Shown: positions 24,777 through 38,200 of the stretch, piece by piece
How the letters are laid out: every line of letters begins with the position of its first letter
Position numbering within the stretch: position 1 is the first letter of the stretch
Assembly: GCA_037127255.1 (NCBI GenBank)
Contig: JBANSL010000002.1
Location: forward strand, 9,902,001-9,966,000
Reading direction: 5' to 3'
Length of the DNA: 64,000 nt
From: Persicaria tinctoria
Taxonomy: Eukaryota > Streptophyta > Magnoliopsida > Caryophyllales > Polygonaceae
Program-made: the position numbers and the translations under genes
Notes under the pieces: generated by a model
The model's database searches: none
Told to the model about the DNA's origin: nothing
What the model saw: only the letters and a program-made list of their open reading frames with translations

Positions 24777-26008
24777 ATGGAAGATGATACAGAGAAGATT
24801 AATACAATGGCTGCCCCGATGATCTTCGTCGTCATCACCATTGTGCAATTCATCCCCAGATATGTTGAACACCAAATCAATGTAACATTTATGTTTATTT
24901 TCTTTATACTAGTATAAATCAATATGACTACTAATGGTATATGATTTGGAAGATGTTATTATAAACATTAGAGCCTAAATACATCTATTCATTAGATAGG
25001 ATATAACAGTGTATAGGTTCAAAGGATCAAAACCAAAGCTCTATTTGTACGGAATTGATTTTTGCTGACATTTTACTTGTCTAGAGAGAAAGCATGACTG
25101 AAGGCGAATTCAAGTTGCGACAAGAGATAAAACAACTGTATAAGGAAGCCAACGCCTTGTCGCAGTGAGTGCTTTGGATGAGGGTCAATCATGCTGACAA
25201 CTTCACCCTGCTGACAAATTTACATTAGACCTTAGAATTGAAATAGCTTCAAAGGCACTGTCTTTAAATTCCATTGATTTGCTACTTACTTGTCTGTTTT
25301 GCACACTAGGCCCTCGACGTTTGCCAAAGCTGCTAAGCTGAGAAGGATGGCTGCAAATAAGGAAAAAGAGCTCGCAAAATGTACGAAATGATGCAATTAC
25401 AATCTCACACATTGATTGCCCTTGAATGCATTCAACTAATGTTTTCTTGTCGATACGAGCCACAGATCTTGACCAACATGCCATGGAGATAAAATCAAGT
25501 TATTATCCATACTTGAAACTTATGATGCCTCTCAAGGTAGTACGCTCTTTCCCGGCTATACTTTCCTTTGTTGTTTGTGCTAGACTGATGTTTTTAACAA
25601 TTGGTCGCGCCATAGGCATTGACATACACTCTATTGGCATTTTGGTTTTGGGGAACTCCTGTGGCGTCGATCTCTAAGGAACTCTTGCAACCCTTGGGTG
25701 AGCAACACAACACTGTCAATCTTTTGGCATAAATTTTGGGCAATTTTTCTTACATGGTACGTCAAGGCGCTCTAGGTTTGTCATCTCACAACGCAATGTG
25801 GTTGTCGCAGGGAAGTTCTTGTCTTGGAAAGCTGGAGCGTATGCCCAAGGGCGAGTTATGGTATGTAAATGATAAAAAAATTCTATGTTTTCCTTAGATT
25901 AAGTTGAATACTCAAGTTGTTCTATTTGAATTGCAGGTTGGTATCTTACCTTGGCTGGTGTTATGTACAAGGGTGAGCAAGCTCATATGTGTAAGATTTA
26001 TCCAATAG
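24777..26008 (+). CDS. GET1: GET1/WRB-like ER insertase receptor subunit
   Basis: Seven small exons fit in phase: 24777-24881, 25085-25164, 25310-25380, 25466-25536, 25616-25697, 25811-25860 and 25937-26008, giving 176 residues, the usual size for plant GET1. The family (CHD5/WRB) forms, with its partner, the ER membrane receptor that accepts tail-anchored proteins from the GET3 ATPase. The layout matches: an N-terminal membrane segment (APMIFVVITIVQFI), a basic cytosolic coiled coil (FKLRQEIKQLYKEANALSQ, STFAKAAKLRRMAANKEKEL) that would contact GET3, a second membrane segment (ALTYTLLAFWFW) and a C-terminal one (VGILPWLVLC). The start is the first ATG of a short exon. The last exon is the least certain, since the GTGAGC in it could also be a donor. 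It lies head-to-tail behind the exonuclease gene, with no evident functional link. Confidence 0.85.
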
Positions 26009-26973
26009 TTCACCAATGTAACTCAGATGATGACCGCCATTAGCCTCATCATCTCAATTGCCTGTCTCATTGTTGTTTTCACTATCCATTTGTGTGGTTG
26101 TTTAGTAAGATTCCTTGCCTATTTCTATGGATGTCGTGTTAAGGGATGTTCATCCGGTGAAGGTTTTGGATGATGATATGAAAGCCGTATGACTAGGTTT
26201 ACGCATCTTTATAATAGGATCGCGATCATTACTAAATACGTATTCAAAAGCTTCAATTTCTTCTCTATATATAGCAGTGGTAGATAGTGACATTGTTAAG
26301 ATGCATTTATAACAGTTAGGTTCTCTCTTTCAGTGTTCCTTAAGACTGTTCTCTCTAATCCCTAATTCATCTCAGGAGTGTTTATAATTGCAAAAATACC
26401 TTCCATCTAATTTCAAATAACCTAAGACCATTTTATTGTCATATGCACGGTTCGTTTCCCGACTTCTGATGTCAGCAAAAGTCCAACCGACACTGTTTTA
26501 CAAAGCCGGCATAGTTCCAAGAAAATTGTGAAAATGACAGTTGGTGGTGGATATTTTGTAGGAGAGAGTTTACTGACAAAGGTTGTCGGTGGTGGTAACA
26601 ACCATCCTCGACACTGAATGTTGATGTCGAAAAAGGTTCATCAGCCTTGCCGACAACTCTTGCAAATGAAGGTGGCCCTTGAAGCCTTGTCGACACCGGA
26701 TATCAGTATCGGCAACTATTACCGACTTTTGGGGTCAGTGCCTTCGGCCATATGCCCATATATTTGGCGATATGATGACCGTGTGCATAACATGATTTTT
26801 TTAAAAAACCAACAAGCTATATCAATCACAATCACCTGGTACTTACGAATAATTATTTAAGGTGAATAATCTTAACTCACACAATTTCGTGACAAGCAAC
26901 CATAGGCTTGTCAAGAGCAGCAAGATTTCCAACTGGAACAGAGTTCCCTTCAACATCCACTCACCTCTACGAG
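26009..26973. other. GET1 3' region and spacer with CCGAC/GTCGG-type words
   Basis: The stretch 26480-26740 repeats short words such as CCGACA, TCGGCAACT, TCGACAC and TGTCGGTGGTGG in both orientations. This resembles the subterminal repeats of some DNA transposons, but no ends were found. No coding is supported. Confidence 0.35.
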
Positions 26974-27083
26974 GATGAAATATTATAGAGCTGACCCCAT
27001 TTTGGGCTGGGCCGATGGTTTTTAGTTTGGGCCACTAATATTCGTAGAGGCCCAATTACAGCCAAAATGAATCGGGCATGTGA
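26974..27083. repeat. Dispersed repeat, copy 2 (partner at 19892-19989)
   Basis: It shares GATGAAAT, TTTTGGGcTGGGCCGAT, the word TAATATTCGTAGAGG and an ATGAaTCGGGC end with copy 1, in the same orientation. It lies just after the GET1 gene. Confidence 0.6.
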
Positions 27084-27156
27084 GTTTTTGTTGAAATGGG
27101 TCATTCGTTGGCTTCTTCCTCGTTTTCGGGCCGAGAGTTCGGTAAATTAGTTAATA

Positions 27157-27396
27157 CTTCGTCCATTAATTAAAACCTCAGGTTTTACTATTTACGTACC
27201 TTTTTTGAGGTGTTAAAAACTATATAAAATATTAACTTTTTAATACGTATATTTTTTTAAATAATTTCATACTTGTTAATATTACGTATGAATTTATAAA
27301 AACAAATTTTAAAAAAAGTTAATATTTGATATAGTTTTTATCATTCTAAAAAGCGTGCATAAATAGTAAACGATAAGTTTTAATTAACAGAGGGAG
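27157..27396. mobile_element. Stowaway-type MITE, family B
   Basis: The long inverted repeats start CTTCGTCCATTAATTAAAAC (left) and CTCCCTCTGTTAATTAAAAC (right, inverted) and cover much of the 240 bp. TA flanks both sides (27155-27156 and 27397-27398). It is closely related to the copy at 44758-44994. Confidence 0.85.
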
Positions 27397-27781
27397 TACT
27401 TGCTAACAACACGTTACCCCTGTCCGGCTATAAACAATTACTCTGTAAATTAAAATATTTAAATATAAATATAGATTTTTTTTTGGGTACAAGAAAAGAA
27501 TTTGGGTGGTATCAGACCTGTTGATGACAATAAATTTAGAAGGTTCTTGTATGTTAGCAAGGTAACAATTTTTTTAAAAAAAATGTTGAAAATAATGTTG
27601 AGTTATGAAGAGCTCCCACATAAAAAAGTGTGAATAATATGAGACTAACACTCGTATACATGGTCTTTAGTCATCGATTTGAATTGTGCTTACAACGCAT
27701 TGTTTTTTCATACTAAAAATTGGTATGAATAATTTTTTTTTTTACAAATAGGAAACATTGAAATATTCTCTATCAAAAAAT

Positions 27782-28492
27782 CAGGGCCGGCCCTGATGTT
27801 TTGAGGGCTATAGGCGGAAAAAAAAATAGGGCCATTTACTACAAATTTAGTGACAAATTATATTTTTAAATACATTATTTTAAAATATAAATTTTAAACT
27901 TAATTTAATATTAGTAAACTTGAGTTATATTTTCATCAATAATTAATGATTCGTAGTATACATCTAATGTTATACATTGTCATTTTACGATTCAAAGCAA
28001 CGATTGTATGCCATTATACTTATTTACTTGAGGTTAATAGATTTCCCTATTAGTGGTATAAAAAGAATGAGAGACTTTGCTGGTGATAAATAAAGTTCGA
28101 AAAGTATTTTTTTTACAATGTCTTTGTTTTTCGATTGTAATTAAAGTTAAACTTAACACGTAACAATATCAAAATTGGCCGTACAAATAAAATATTTTTT
28201 ACTAAAAACCCACCTTGTATTATTTGTAAAAATCAAAATTAAGATAAGGTTATCTTGGGCTATATCCGTCATTTATTCACTTAGATTGAAGATTAAATAA
28301 GTTATCAAGTTATGTGACAAAGTACGTGTTTTGTTTATATCATAACATTAATGGGTTTTTTTTACTTATACATACAAAAATATTTATATACATATTACCT
28401 TAATTATACATTATACATTTTTTTACGGGGCCCTTCCTGGATCGGGGGCTCGAGGCGCCGGCCTCTTGGGCCTATGCCCAAGGCCGGCTCTG
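27782..28492. mobile_element. Non-autonomous hAT element with 8-bp TSD
   Basis: CAAAAAAT lies at 27774-27781 and exactly at 28493-28500, the 8-bp duplication typical of hAT elements. The ends CAGGGCCGGCCCTG (left) and CAGAGCCGGCCTTGGGC (right, inverted) are imperfect terminal inverted repeats of about 12-14 bp and begin CAG, as hAT ends do. The 711-bp AT-rich interior has no transposase. Confidence 0.85.
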
Positions 28493-28570
28493 CAAAAAAT
28501 TATAGACAAATTATTTTTTCAAATAATCTTTTACTACTAAATAACAACAAATTATTATGATTATGATTAT

Positions 28571-28591
28571 GATTATTATTATTATTATTAC

Positions 28592-28671
<80 letters not shown>
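28571..28671. repeat. (ATT)n microsatellite
   Basis: About 100 bp of ATT units are broken once by CAG at about 28591. Imperfect ATG/ATT units precede it from about 28555. Confidence 0.95.
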
Positions 28672-28672
<1 letters not shown>

Positions 28673-28679
28673 TGACCGG

Positions 28680-31440
28680 AGCTAAGCTAAACTAATCCCT
28701 AAATTAAAGAATGTTAGGTCATAAGCATGGGGAAAATGTCATTTTCATAATCGTGGAACCAAAGTTTCAAATTCAAGATTGGACAAACCGCCATTCTAAA
28801 AATATGAAGACACAAATTTGGACGGGTGAGAAGAATTAATAAAAGATGACAATCTCGAATAATGCAGATAGTATATGATTATTTTTTTTATTTTTTTTTT
28901 GAGAAGGAGGAGGATAAGATCAAATATTATCACACGTTGCATACATCGGTGCCATAAAATTTTCAAAGGAAATAGGACTATATATATGTGAGATATCGTT
29001 TTAAATTAAAATTGCATAAATAATGCTATATAATATGATAATAAATCATACTCTTTAGAATAGAATATCGTCGGTTTATAATAAAATGTTATCGGTTCAT
29101 AATGAAATACCTTCATACCCTCCCACCAAATATAAATAAATATATGAAACAGTCGGAAAAAAATTCTAACAAAATAAGGATAGGAAATGCAATATATTAA
29201 ACATTGAGTCAATATGTAATTTTTTTATAGTCTACACGAGTAATATTTAACTAGATATAAAAAAAATTTAAACTTAGTTAACTTATTATTTAATTACTGA
29301 AATAAGCAATGTAATATAACATCTTGTTTTGATGCTCTCAAGATTAATTATAGTATGTGAATCTCACATACTATAATTCATTGAGATAAAATTAGACTTA
29401 TTAATATATCTTTAATTTTTAGACATTTATAACTTCTTACTTGAATGTCTACGAAATTATTGATGAGGAAAACATATGTAGATAGTTCATTAGATAAGAG
29501 GAGGGGCATGGGGAGCTCCACCACCATTTTTTTATACACAAAAGCAATTAGAAGCTCAACTAGCTACCACAGGTTAGTCGCAGTCCGTCCTAGAGCATCC
29601 TTGCAAATAAGAACTCGAAGTTCTTTATCATTCTCCAAACCTCATCAAATTGCAAGTCATTTGTGAAATATTGTAAGCCTTAGCTCCACCACTGAATACA
29701 TCAACCAACAACTTTTCTCCCTATTTTTCTCCTCCTCAATTTAAAAGTATAAGTTTGAAATTGAAATTGCTTTGGATTAATGTGATGGAATGAACTAAAA
29801 TAAATTGATAAATACACTTTTTATACATCACTAAACGAGGATCGGAGTGAGTTTAGTCGTATCATAATCAGCTTGTTTAAGATTAACGATTTTAAGTGTG
29901 CGCAAAAAGATTACGAAAGAGAAATTGGATCGCCATCATCAGCCAAGGCGAAACCCTAATCGTGTGGTTCATCGATTTAGAACAGTCTCTACTCAGCTTG
30001 CTGTCTTTTTGGTGTCTCTAATTGAATGGTTTTCAATCAAATTAAAATTAGGTCCACCCCCATTACTCATCTTTCATCTTCAAGCCCTTGATAGATACTT
30101 GCACCAGAGCACCTTTCGTCATTCAATATAAGCATGTAACAATTATATATCAATCATAAAGAGTAGGAAAACTAGAAAACGTATCTTCTTAAATTTGATG
30201 TTAATTGCATGTATACATACTGAACATTAGATATGGGCAACTAGCTCAAAGTAGAAATGAGTCAACTGTCCTTCAGAAATGATTTTGATTTTACATTATT
30301 ATGAATATGATAAATATTGGGAAAGATTTAAACATTGTTATTTATGAATGTTCTAAGAGTATACGTGAGAAAGACTGATAATAAAAATTTAACCACAATT
30401 ACATAAATTCATAATGAGATTCTAATTTCTAATTGCAGACCAAAAAACAGGGGGTCATAAATCAACCATGAATCAAATCAAGGGTCTTTCATAAATATTG
30501 TTTGGATGCATAATAGTCTAAATATGAATCATTTCATGGGCAAGTATTACTGTTTATGATCTAGATAGGATTAGGCTCCTATGACAACTTTTGATCCACC
30601 AAACCCCTCTAGAAGTTGTCAATCATGTTAAACCGGACCTTTTGTTAAAATAAAACAAATAAAAATTGATTTCATAATTTAATTAAAACACATACCTATT
30701 TTATAGAGGGAGGAGGGTTTAATTTTTCTCCTATCCTCTATTTTTTGTTCAGTTTAAGATTTCAGAAAAGCATAAATATATATTAGGGAATCAATAACAT
30801 AAAATTTTGGCAGTAATAGTTGTACTGTATTTGGCATTAGAAATTTTGGCCTCTAAAATTATGAACTTGGCAGTTTTATTTTTTTTAAGAAAGCTGAAGA
30901 TACCCACAAATTCTGAAATAACATGATCTTAATGAAATTTACCAGGGGGATTAATGGAGTCATTGACCTGGGCCACCTGGCAACAACCTGGATTGACCAG
31001 AAAGAATGAATGAATGAATGAGGATGCCATCACCACTTGATAGATTTTTCTACTGAATAAAAATATGAAAAATGCAAAGCAAAAATTTTAATTTAAAAAA
31101 AAATTCCAATCCACCATTATAAAGAGGGATAGGGAATGAATAAAGTATGAGCTGTATGTAATTTGGACAATATGCAAAATAAAATGGGACCCTTGAAAAA
31201 AAGAGGCAATAGCCTACCCATCAAATTATTTTTTGGCATAAAAAAAGCAGGTATATCAAATAATCACATATAATTCCCAATTGCACTAACTGGTCCCCTA
31301 AATTTTGTCCATTTCCATTTGCTCAGCACCCAAAAATTCAAAATTTTAAAAATCAAAAAGAAGAAAAAAAAAAGAAAGAGAAAAAAAGAGGAATTGGATA
31401 CCCACACACCTCCTTGTAACATAACATGCAAAAGTAAGTA
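28680..31440. other. AT-rich intergenic stretch, no gene seen
   Basis: Short open frames at 29445-29666 and 29898-30131 have no recognisable domain and no splice context. A perfect 15-bp hairpin (AATTATAGTATGTGA, loop ATC, inverse) lies at 29346-29378. The rest is poly-A/T-rich. Confidence 0.5.
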
Positions 31441-31791
31441 GCAGACCATGTGATTATCTGTGTCACCACTATCTCTTCTTCAAAGGTTGATCAAATCATC
31501 TCCCTTTGTTTTCTTCTTTTATCTGTTTGCTTTCTGCAAGTACCCTTTCTTCTTCCTCTTTGATCACTGCCTCTGGTTATTCAGGTAGCTGATCAGAAAA
31601 TCTACTTTGTTAGCTGCAAGTCCTGCAACTGCCAACTTTACTAGTTACTGCTATATCAGGGACCATTTTTTTTCTTCCCTCATCACACCTTCCTTTTGCT
31701 TGTCTCTTAAGAACCAAGAAAAAAGATAAAAAGATCAAACCTTTTTTTGAAATCAAGCATCTAGCACTTTACTCTTCTCCAAGAACACACC
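31441..31791 (+). promoter_or_regulatory. Promoter-proximal region and 5' leader of the Glu-rich gene
   Basis: Pyrimidine-rich blocks (TTTTCTTCTTTTATC, TTCTTCTTCCTCTTT) lie just upstream of the start codon, whose context is ACCATGGC. The exact transcription start cannot be read. Confidence 0.4.
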
Positions 31792-34303
31792 ATGGCTAGT
31801 GAAAGTGGTATCCCTGATAGCTCTGCTTCACCACCACCACCACCACCTGCAGCTGAACAGGTAACTAAAACATTCTTCAAAGTTACAGTAGCTTGGTATT
31901 ACACTTAAGTGGTCAAGACTCAAGAGATTCAAGGTTCCAAAAGTCCTTTAATAGTGCCTTCTACAAGATCTTATCCTGTAAAGTTCAAGAATTTTCCACT
32001 TTAGAGCTTCAGATTCTGTTTTTGCAAAACTTTAAGAATCCTTTTGTAGAGATACTTGGAGTTTTGCAGGGAGTGAACACTCACTTTCCCTTTGCCACTT
32101 TTCCTCCTTTGGCAACTGGACTAAGCTTCTGATGAAATTCTTGAGCTGTTTTAATAATAAAATGTTAAGCCTTTTTATACAGTATGATCTTGAGAAGAAA
32201 ACTGTGTTTTCTGTTTAGAATCCCATTGAACAACACTTGATGTCAATCTGAGAGGTGTTGCAGGAAGTAGAAAAGAAGTTGGAGCAAGTGGAAGTAGCTG
32301 AACCAGAAAGCAATGTTTCAGCAGCAGATGAAGGGGAAGAAGTGAAAATGACCATAGTTGAGGAGACATCAACTCCACAGGATCAATCAGAGGACAAACA
32401 GGTAGATCCCCCTGCAGCACCTGAAGAGGAAGAGGCATTAGATGCACCGGCTTCCGAGGTTTCGCCTCCAAAGGAAGAAGAAAAGCAGGCTGAGCCTGAC
32501 CCAGATGACAAGGTTGAGGAACAACAAGAGGAGCCCTCCGTGGAGCAGGTGAAGGAAGAGATTGTTGAGGAAAAGGAAGAGGAAGCTAAAGAAGCAACTG
32601 AAGTAGCAGAGAAGCAAGAGGAAACAGTGGAAGTCAGTGAAGCTGTGGATGTAGAAGGAGCTTCTGTGGAAGTACCCGGAGAGGAATCAGCTGAGGCCAT
32701 TGAAACCATCAAGGCAGCTGAATCATCAGAAGCTGTAGAGGAGCCTGAGAAAGCATCAGAAGCTGCAGAGGAGCCTGAGAAAGCATCAGAAGCTGCAGAG
32801 GAGCCTGAGAAAGCATCAGAAGCTGCAGAGGAGCTTGAGAAAGCATCAGAGGCTGCAGAGGAGCTTGAGAAAGCATCAGAAGCTGCAGAGGAGCTTGAGA
32901 AAGCATCAGAAGCTGCAGAGAAGCTTGAGCTGAAGGAAACGGTTGAAGAAGCTCATGTCCAAGAAGCAGAAGAGGATGTGGTGGAGAAGACAGAAGCTCC
33001 CCAAGAAGTGGTGGAGAACACTGAAGCTTCCCAACCAGAGGAAGAAGCACCTCAAGCAGAGCCCATTGATGAACCAGTAAAGCAAGAAGAAGAGGGGGAT
33101 AAGATAGAAGCACCCCCAGCAGAAGCAGCAGAAGAGCCAAAGGCTGAATCTGAAGTTGCAGAGGTGGTTGAGGAGACAAGTGAGGAGATTAAGCCTAGAG
33201 AAAGTCTAGGATCTCTAATGAGAAGGGATGATGGAAATCAAGATCAAGATGTTGAAGAGAAAGCTCCTGAGATTTCTGACGAAGTCTCTCTGATTGAAAA
33301 AGAAAGCCAAGCTGAGGAGAAAGAAGTCGAACAATCTTCGGTACCTGAAGCCGTAAAAGAGGCTTTAGGTGAGGGTGAAGAGAACGATTTGAGCAAGCCC
33401 AAAGAGGATGAAGACGCCACCAAAGAATTGGCACCAGTGGTGCAAGAAGCTGAAAACAAGCTTGAAGAAAATGAACAAAGTTCTGAAGAAAACAAGCTTG
33501 AAAAGGAGGCTGTAACCAATGGATCAACTGAGGAAACCGAAGAAGTTCAAACTGTCCCAGCTGAGGAAGTTGCTGTAGAGTCATTGGAGGTACAGGGAGT
33601 TAGCAGAGATGTTGAGCTTACACCTGAAAACAAGGAAGAAGAGGTGAAGCAAGAGGCTGTAAACAATGGATCAACTGAGCAAATAGAAGAAGTTCAAACT
33701 GTCCAGGCCAATGAAGTTGCTGGAGAGCCATTGAAAGTAGAGAGTGTTAGCAGAGATGTTGAGCTTACACCTGAAAACAAGGAAGAAGAGGTGAAGCTGG
33801 AGGCTGTAACCAATGGATCAGCTGAGCAAACAGAAGAAGTTCAAACTGTCCAGGCCAATGAAGTTGCTGAAGAGACATTGAAAGTAGAGAGTGTTAGCAG
33901 AGATGTTGAGCTTACTCCTGAAAACAAGGAAGAAGAGGTGAAGAAGGAGACGGAAGTAGCAGCACTTGTTCAAACTGAGAAGAATGGAGAAACAGAAGGA
34001 CAACCTGGTGAAGTAGCACTTACTGAGGAGTCCAAGGAACAAGAAACCAAAGAAGAGAAAACTGTGGATGAGACAGTCCGGGAGGCGAAAGTAGAGGAAA
34101 CAGCAAAACCTGAAGAAGAGGCTGTCAAAGATGCAGACAAGATTAAAGATAGCCAGGAGTCAAAGGAAGAAGCTCCAACCAAACCAGTAAAGCAATCCAA
34201 CAACCTCATATCAAAGGTGAAACAGTCCCTGGTAAAAGCAAAGAAGGCCATCATCGGAAAATCTCCTGTGTCAAAATCAGTTCCAACCGAAACTAAAGGG
34301 TGA
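31792..34303 (+). CDS. Glu-rich repeat protein with basic conserved tail
   Basis: Two exons, 31792-31860 and 32264-34303, join in phase to give 702 residues. The start ATG sits in ACCATGGC, and exon 1 encodes a Pro run before the GTAACT donor. The protein is extremely rich in Glu, Ala, Val and Lys and probably disordered or coiled-coil. It contains six full copies and one partial copy of a 10-residue unit (EEPEKASEAA type) and three copies of a 49-residue unit (VSRDVELTPENKEEEV). The C-terminus switches to a basic segment (LISKVKQSLVKAKKAIIG) that I believe is conserved in a plant family sometimes labelled neurofilament-like; that family link is from memory. No transmembrane segment, signal peptide or enzymatic motif is visible. 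The basic tail could bind acidic partners or membranes, which is speculation. It is convergent with the PIF gene. Confidence 0.85.
32731..32940 (+). repeat. 30-bp coding tandem repeat
   Basis: Units start at 32731, 32761, 32791, 32821, 32851 and 32881, with a partial seventh at 32911. All are in frame (10 residues). The first three carry GAGCCT and the later ones GAGCTT, showing stepwise expansion of two unit types. Confidence 0.95.
33508..33948 (+). repeat. 147-bp coding tandem repeat, three copies
   Basis: Units begin GGCTGTAA at 33508, 33655 and 33802. The period of 147 bp is in frame (49 residues). The copies differ by scattered substitutions, with units 2 and 3 the most alike. Confidence 0.9.
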
Positions 34304-35235
34304 TACAAAGATGAAGTAGGGTGATCATTCATACATTGAAGAAGAATGTTTGGGAGCTAGCTGTTTGTTGTGGCGCATTCATATCACTACAGATTGTATC
34401 ATATCCATGTGTAGCAGATTGGTGTCTGAGTGTGTTTGTTTGTTCTTTTATGTCTGGTTTGTTGGTTTGATTGTTCTGTTAGTGAAGGTGTGCATAAGAA
34501 AAGGTACAGATTTGTGCATTTGAAGCTCATAATTAAATTTGTTTTTCTATTGTAATTCATTTGAGGAATTGTATTACTATCGGTGTGCTGTAAATTCATC
34601 CTTCAGATCAATCTAGAACTTTATTTATAAACATGGTTTCCATTTACATGCTGAAAGTTATATGCTCATCTTATATAAATTTCTGAGTGCAGTGATCAAA
34701 ACCACTTTCCTGCAAATTGAGAGAACCTTCAACACAACAAATTATGATAAGTTGACAACTTATCTTAATTAACAATAGTCCATCTATTCAAACACAAGAA
34801 CAGTACAACAGCCACCTATAACTCATTCGAACTCCCATGTACACTTTTGGGAAGATTAATTCTATGAGATTTACTGTAAGGTCATCTAAACTGAATGTAC
34901 ATTGTAACTGGAAAGATAGCATGTCAGAACTTATTACAGCTTATCAGTTACTGTAAGTATCAGTGACCCAAGGCTTATTGGAAGGGGTTATTTTTTTTCC
35001 CGGGTTCATCTCGTATAGCTGCCCTGGAGATCATCACTAGGGCAGTTAAGAATCTCCAGGGCAGCTAAGAATCAGTAAAATTAATCTGTAGTGACTGGCT
35101 CCTCTTCAACATGCTGAGAACCAAATTCATCCTACTCGTCTGTGAAATGCTAACCAGAAATATGCATCCAGCCTACTTATCAAACAAAAGTGCCTAACAA
35201 AGATATAAGTGGAACTGACAGTACGAGGTGGTTGT
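34304..35235. other. Convergent 3' ends of the Glu-rich and PIF genes
   Basis: The region holds the 3' untranslated sequences of two genes transcribed toward each other, with a GT-rich, T-rich tail at about 34430-34600 for the plus-strand gene. It includes the hairpin at 35017-35066. No coding is seen. Confidence 0.6.
35017..35066. other. Perfect 15-bp stem hairpin between convergent genes
   Basis: AGCTGCCCTGGAGAT (35017-35031) and its exact reverse complement ATCTCCAGGGCAGCT (35052-35066) are separated by 20 nt. The words AGGGCAGTTAAGAATC and AGGGCAGCTAAGAATC also form a 19-bp-spaced direct repeat across the right half. Confidence 0.85.
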
Positions 35236-38200
35236 TCATTCAGATGCCAATCTGCGACGTTTAGTACTCCCGTGGCTTTGAGCAGCATCATCATCTCGAT
35301 ATTGATCATTGAGCAAAGCAGTTGGCTGAAATTTTTCATGAAATACGGTAATGTTCAGCTTCAAATGAGATGCATAGCAATGAACTGGTTCTTGACCAGG
35401 ACATAGAAAAATACCTGATCTGAATCGTCGAATAATGAGCTTTTTGCTTGGCCTTTAAGTATTTTCTGTGAGCTAACATTTTGGATCATCTCCTTTGAAC
35501 CAGATGATGATGCACCAAGTGGAAGATCAACTGTGCCAAGCATTGCAGTAACATTTCCCACAGGTAACCTCATGGGAGGACTTCCAAAGAGTGGAGACTG
35601 TGGAGGTGGGACAGGGGGCATTGACATCAACAGTTCTTGACCAGGATGCCCTAGAAAGTGATGAGTATACCCTACTGCTCCGGGAAACACAGAGGCGGTG
35701 GAAAATGGAGGGCCTGGTACAGGATAGCATGGAGCTTGAATGTTCGGCATGGATGTCATGCTATAATTCACATCATGCATGCCCATGCCCATGCCCAATG
35801 GCGAGAATTGTGGCATATGAGCTTGGTGCATCTGTTGCATTGCTGCTGGTAACATCATTGGGGACATGTACATCCCAGTTCCCATTGACAAAATCTGGGA
35901 AATTAAGATAAGTCTGCAATGAGGATTCCAAATGAAAGAGCAACAGTTAATTTTTTTTAAATGAATAAATAAAAGTTTACCTGCACTTGAAGTTGAAGTG
36001 TCCTCAAATACTCTATGGCCTCATCAAGCATCGAAGCTTTGTCTGCCTAATATGGCAACAATTCAAGTCAGCCAGTGAATAAAAACAACCACTTGTTTGG
36101 TTATCAAGTGATTTAGATTTCCCAGGTACTCTAGCATTTGCTTCAACTATTGCAATAAAAACATTTCTTGTTCAACTATAAGATGATCTAACAGAGATTA
36201 TTGTATTTTAACAAATCTTAAACAATACTCCGTAGTAGCTAAGCTACTCAGAAAAAAAATTAGGTAAGATTGTAAGTATCCTACCTTGTTACCACTAGGT
36301 ATGAGTTCTTGTAGTGCACGCATCTTCTCATTAATTCTCTCTCTCCGTCTCTGTTGAAATTTTTTCCAAACCAAATATAAAATTTATATAATCTGCGATC
36401 AAGCATGATACATAAATCAATGTTAATCAATCTCAAAAGTTGCTTTGCATGGTTTTCTCACTCACCCTTTCAGATAAATTATGCACTTGTGCAGCTCGGC
36501 CTCTCTTAAAACCTGTGTGACCAGAAACTCTTTTTCTATCACCAATTGATTCTTCTTCAGCCTCCTGCAAGTTAATGAGTTTCTTATCAGGTGGCATATT
36601 CACAGACACAAAGAGAGAAATAGAGATAGAGAATTATCCGAGATGGAAGGCACGCTATCTTACATCACTAGGGTCTTCTGAATCTCCTGTCTCATGGAAC
36701 ATTCTTTGCAAACCATATGCAGGATCACTTGAAGCGCTCTCTAATCTATTGCCTGAACAAAGTGAAGATGTGGCTACCACAGGCTTGTGGATCCTTTCAT
36801 CGTGTACCATGATTGTAGTTGGAGCTGTATCTAGGGACTTTTCATTGTTTCCAGCCTTCACAGGTAGAGCTTCAGCCTGTTGTAGAGGAAAGGAATCTGG
36901 TTCAGAGTTAACTGATTCTACGCTGCCAGCAGTTGGTGGCATAGAGAGTTTGACGTGGGAAACTGTTTCCTGATGAGAAGAATCAACAGGAGCTGGTTCC
37001 ATGGGATTGCGACTACGGATAAGGCCTCCACTATTCTTATCACATGCTCTTTGTTTGCCACAAATTACAGCACCAGTGGCTGTGGCAGTGTTCCGCATAT
37101 TTACCCCAGAAAGTGAAGCTAGTCGTGAGAAATAGGGAAAATTCATTAAACCCGAGCTACTGCTTGGCTGTCCTGCATCAAGTTTATGCAGCTTTGATCC
37201 CCTAGAACTGCCCATCGAATGTCTGCCATCCACACGGTTGCCATTGCTTGCATCACTGTGAGTGAATTCTGAATTTCCTGGTCTTGGCAATGGGTGTTGG
37301 CTCTGCACTATTGGAGATTTGTCACCAATTTTAAGTTTATTAAGTTCAGTAACACTAGAGAGGACCTTAGATACGCTGTCTTGCTGTATACTTGGTGCAT
37401 TAGCTGCAGAACTGGGCTCAACAAGCTCATTCACATGATGAGAGTTACTTCTCCTTTCCATGGACACCAAACTAGTCTCATTTCCAGCCACCCCCAATTC
37501 GGTCAAGAACCCTGAACTGCACTCGTCATTGAAAGGCTCTACAATGGGAAAATTCATCCAGGGGATCGTGTCTTCCTCTTCATCCAAATCCATTTCACAG
37601 GATGGGGCACACAGTGGAAAATCACTTAGCACAGAGTCCATTGTACTAGCCTTGGCTATCTCTAAATTGTTTGGATCTTTTTGATCTTGAGGCTTGGAGA
37701 TGAATGTTGGGAAATCGTTCAGAATCAGACCCTTTCTAGCTTTACTTGACTGATTTTGCATCATAATCTGATCGCTTTGCCAAACTAGTTCAAAGCGGTC
37801 ATTATCATATCTGCTTGAACACTAAATACAAAATTCGAGTCAGCAAGTAAGTTGCAACCATAATCTCAAGCATCAAAATGCAAACAAGGGTCAAGAAGGA
37901 GGTGAAATGTAAGATACCCAATTGATAGATCAGCATCTCCAAAGAAAATTAATGAGACATGAACACTGATTTATATACCACGGAGAAGCATCCCAACTTG
38001 AACACACCTGCTAAAAATTGAAAGAAATACATCAGGGGGAAAAAAAGAACAATGTCCAGCAACATTTTCAGAATACCGAGACTTGACTATTGCACCACAC
38101 CGCTCAGATACAAGTTCATGGGATGGAGAATCATTTAATAACGTTAAGAGTATTAGTCATACTAATTGTTACCGTAACAGAGGATAACCCCTACTTCAAA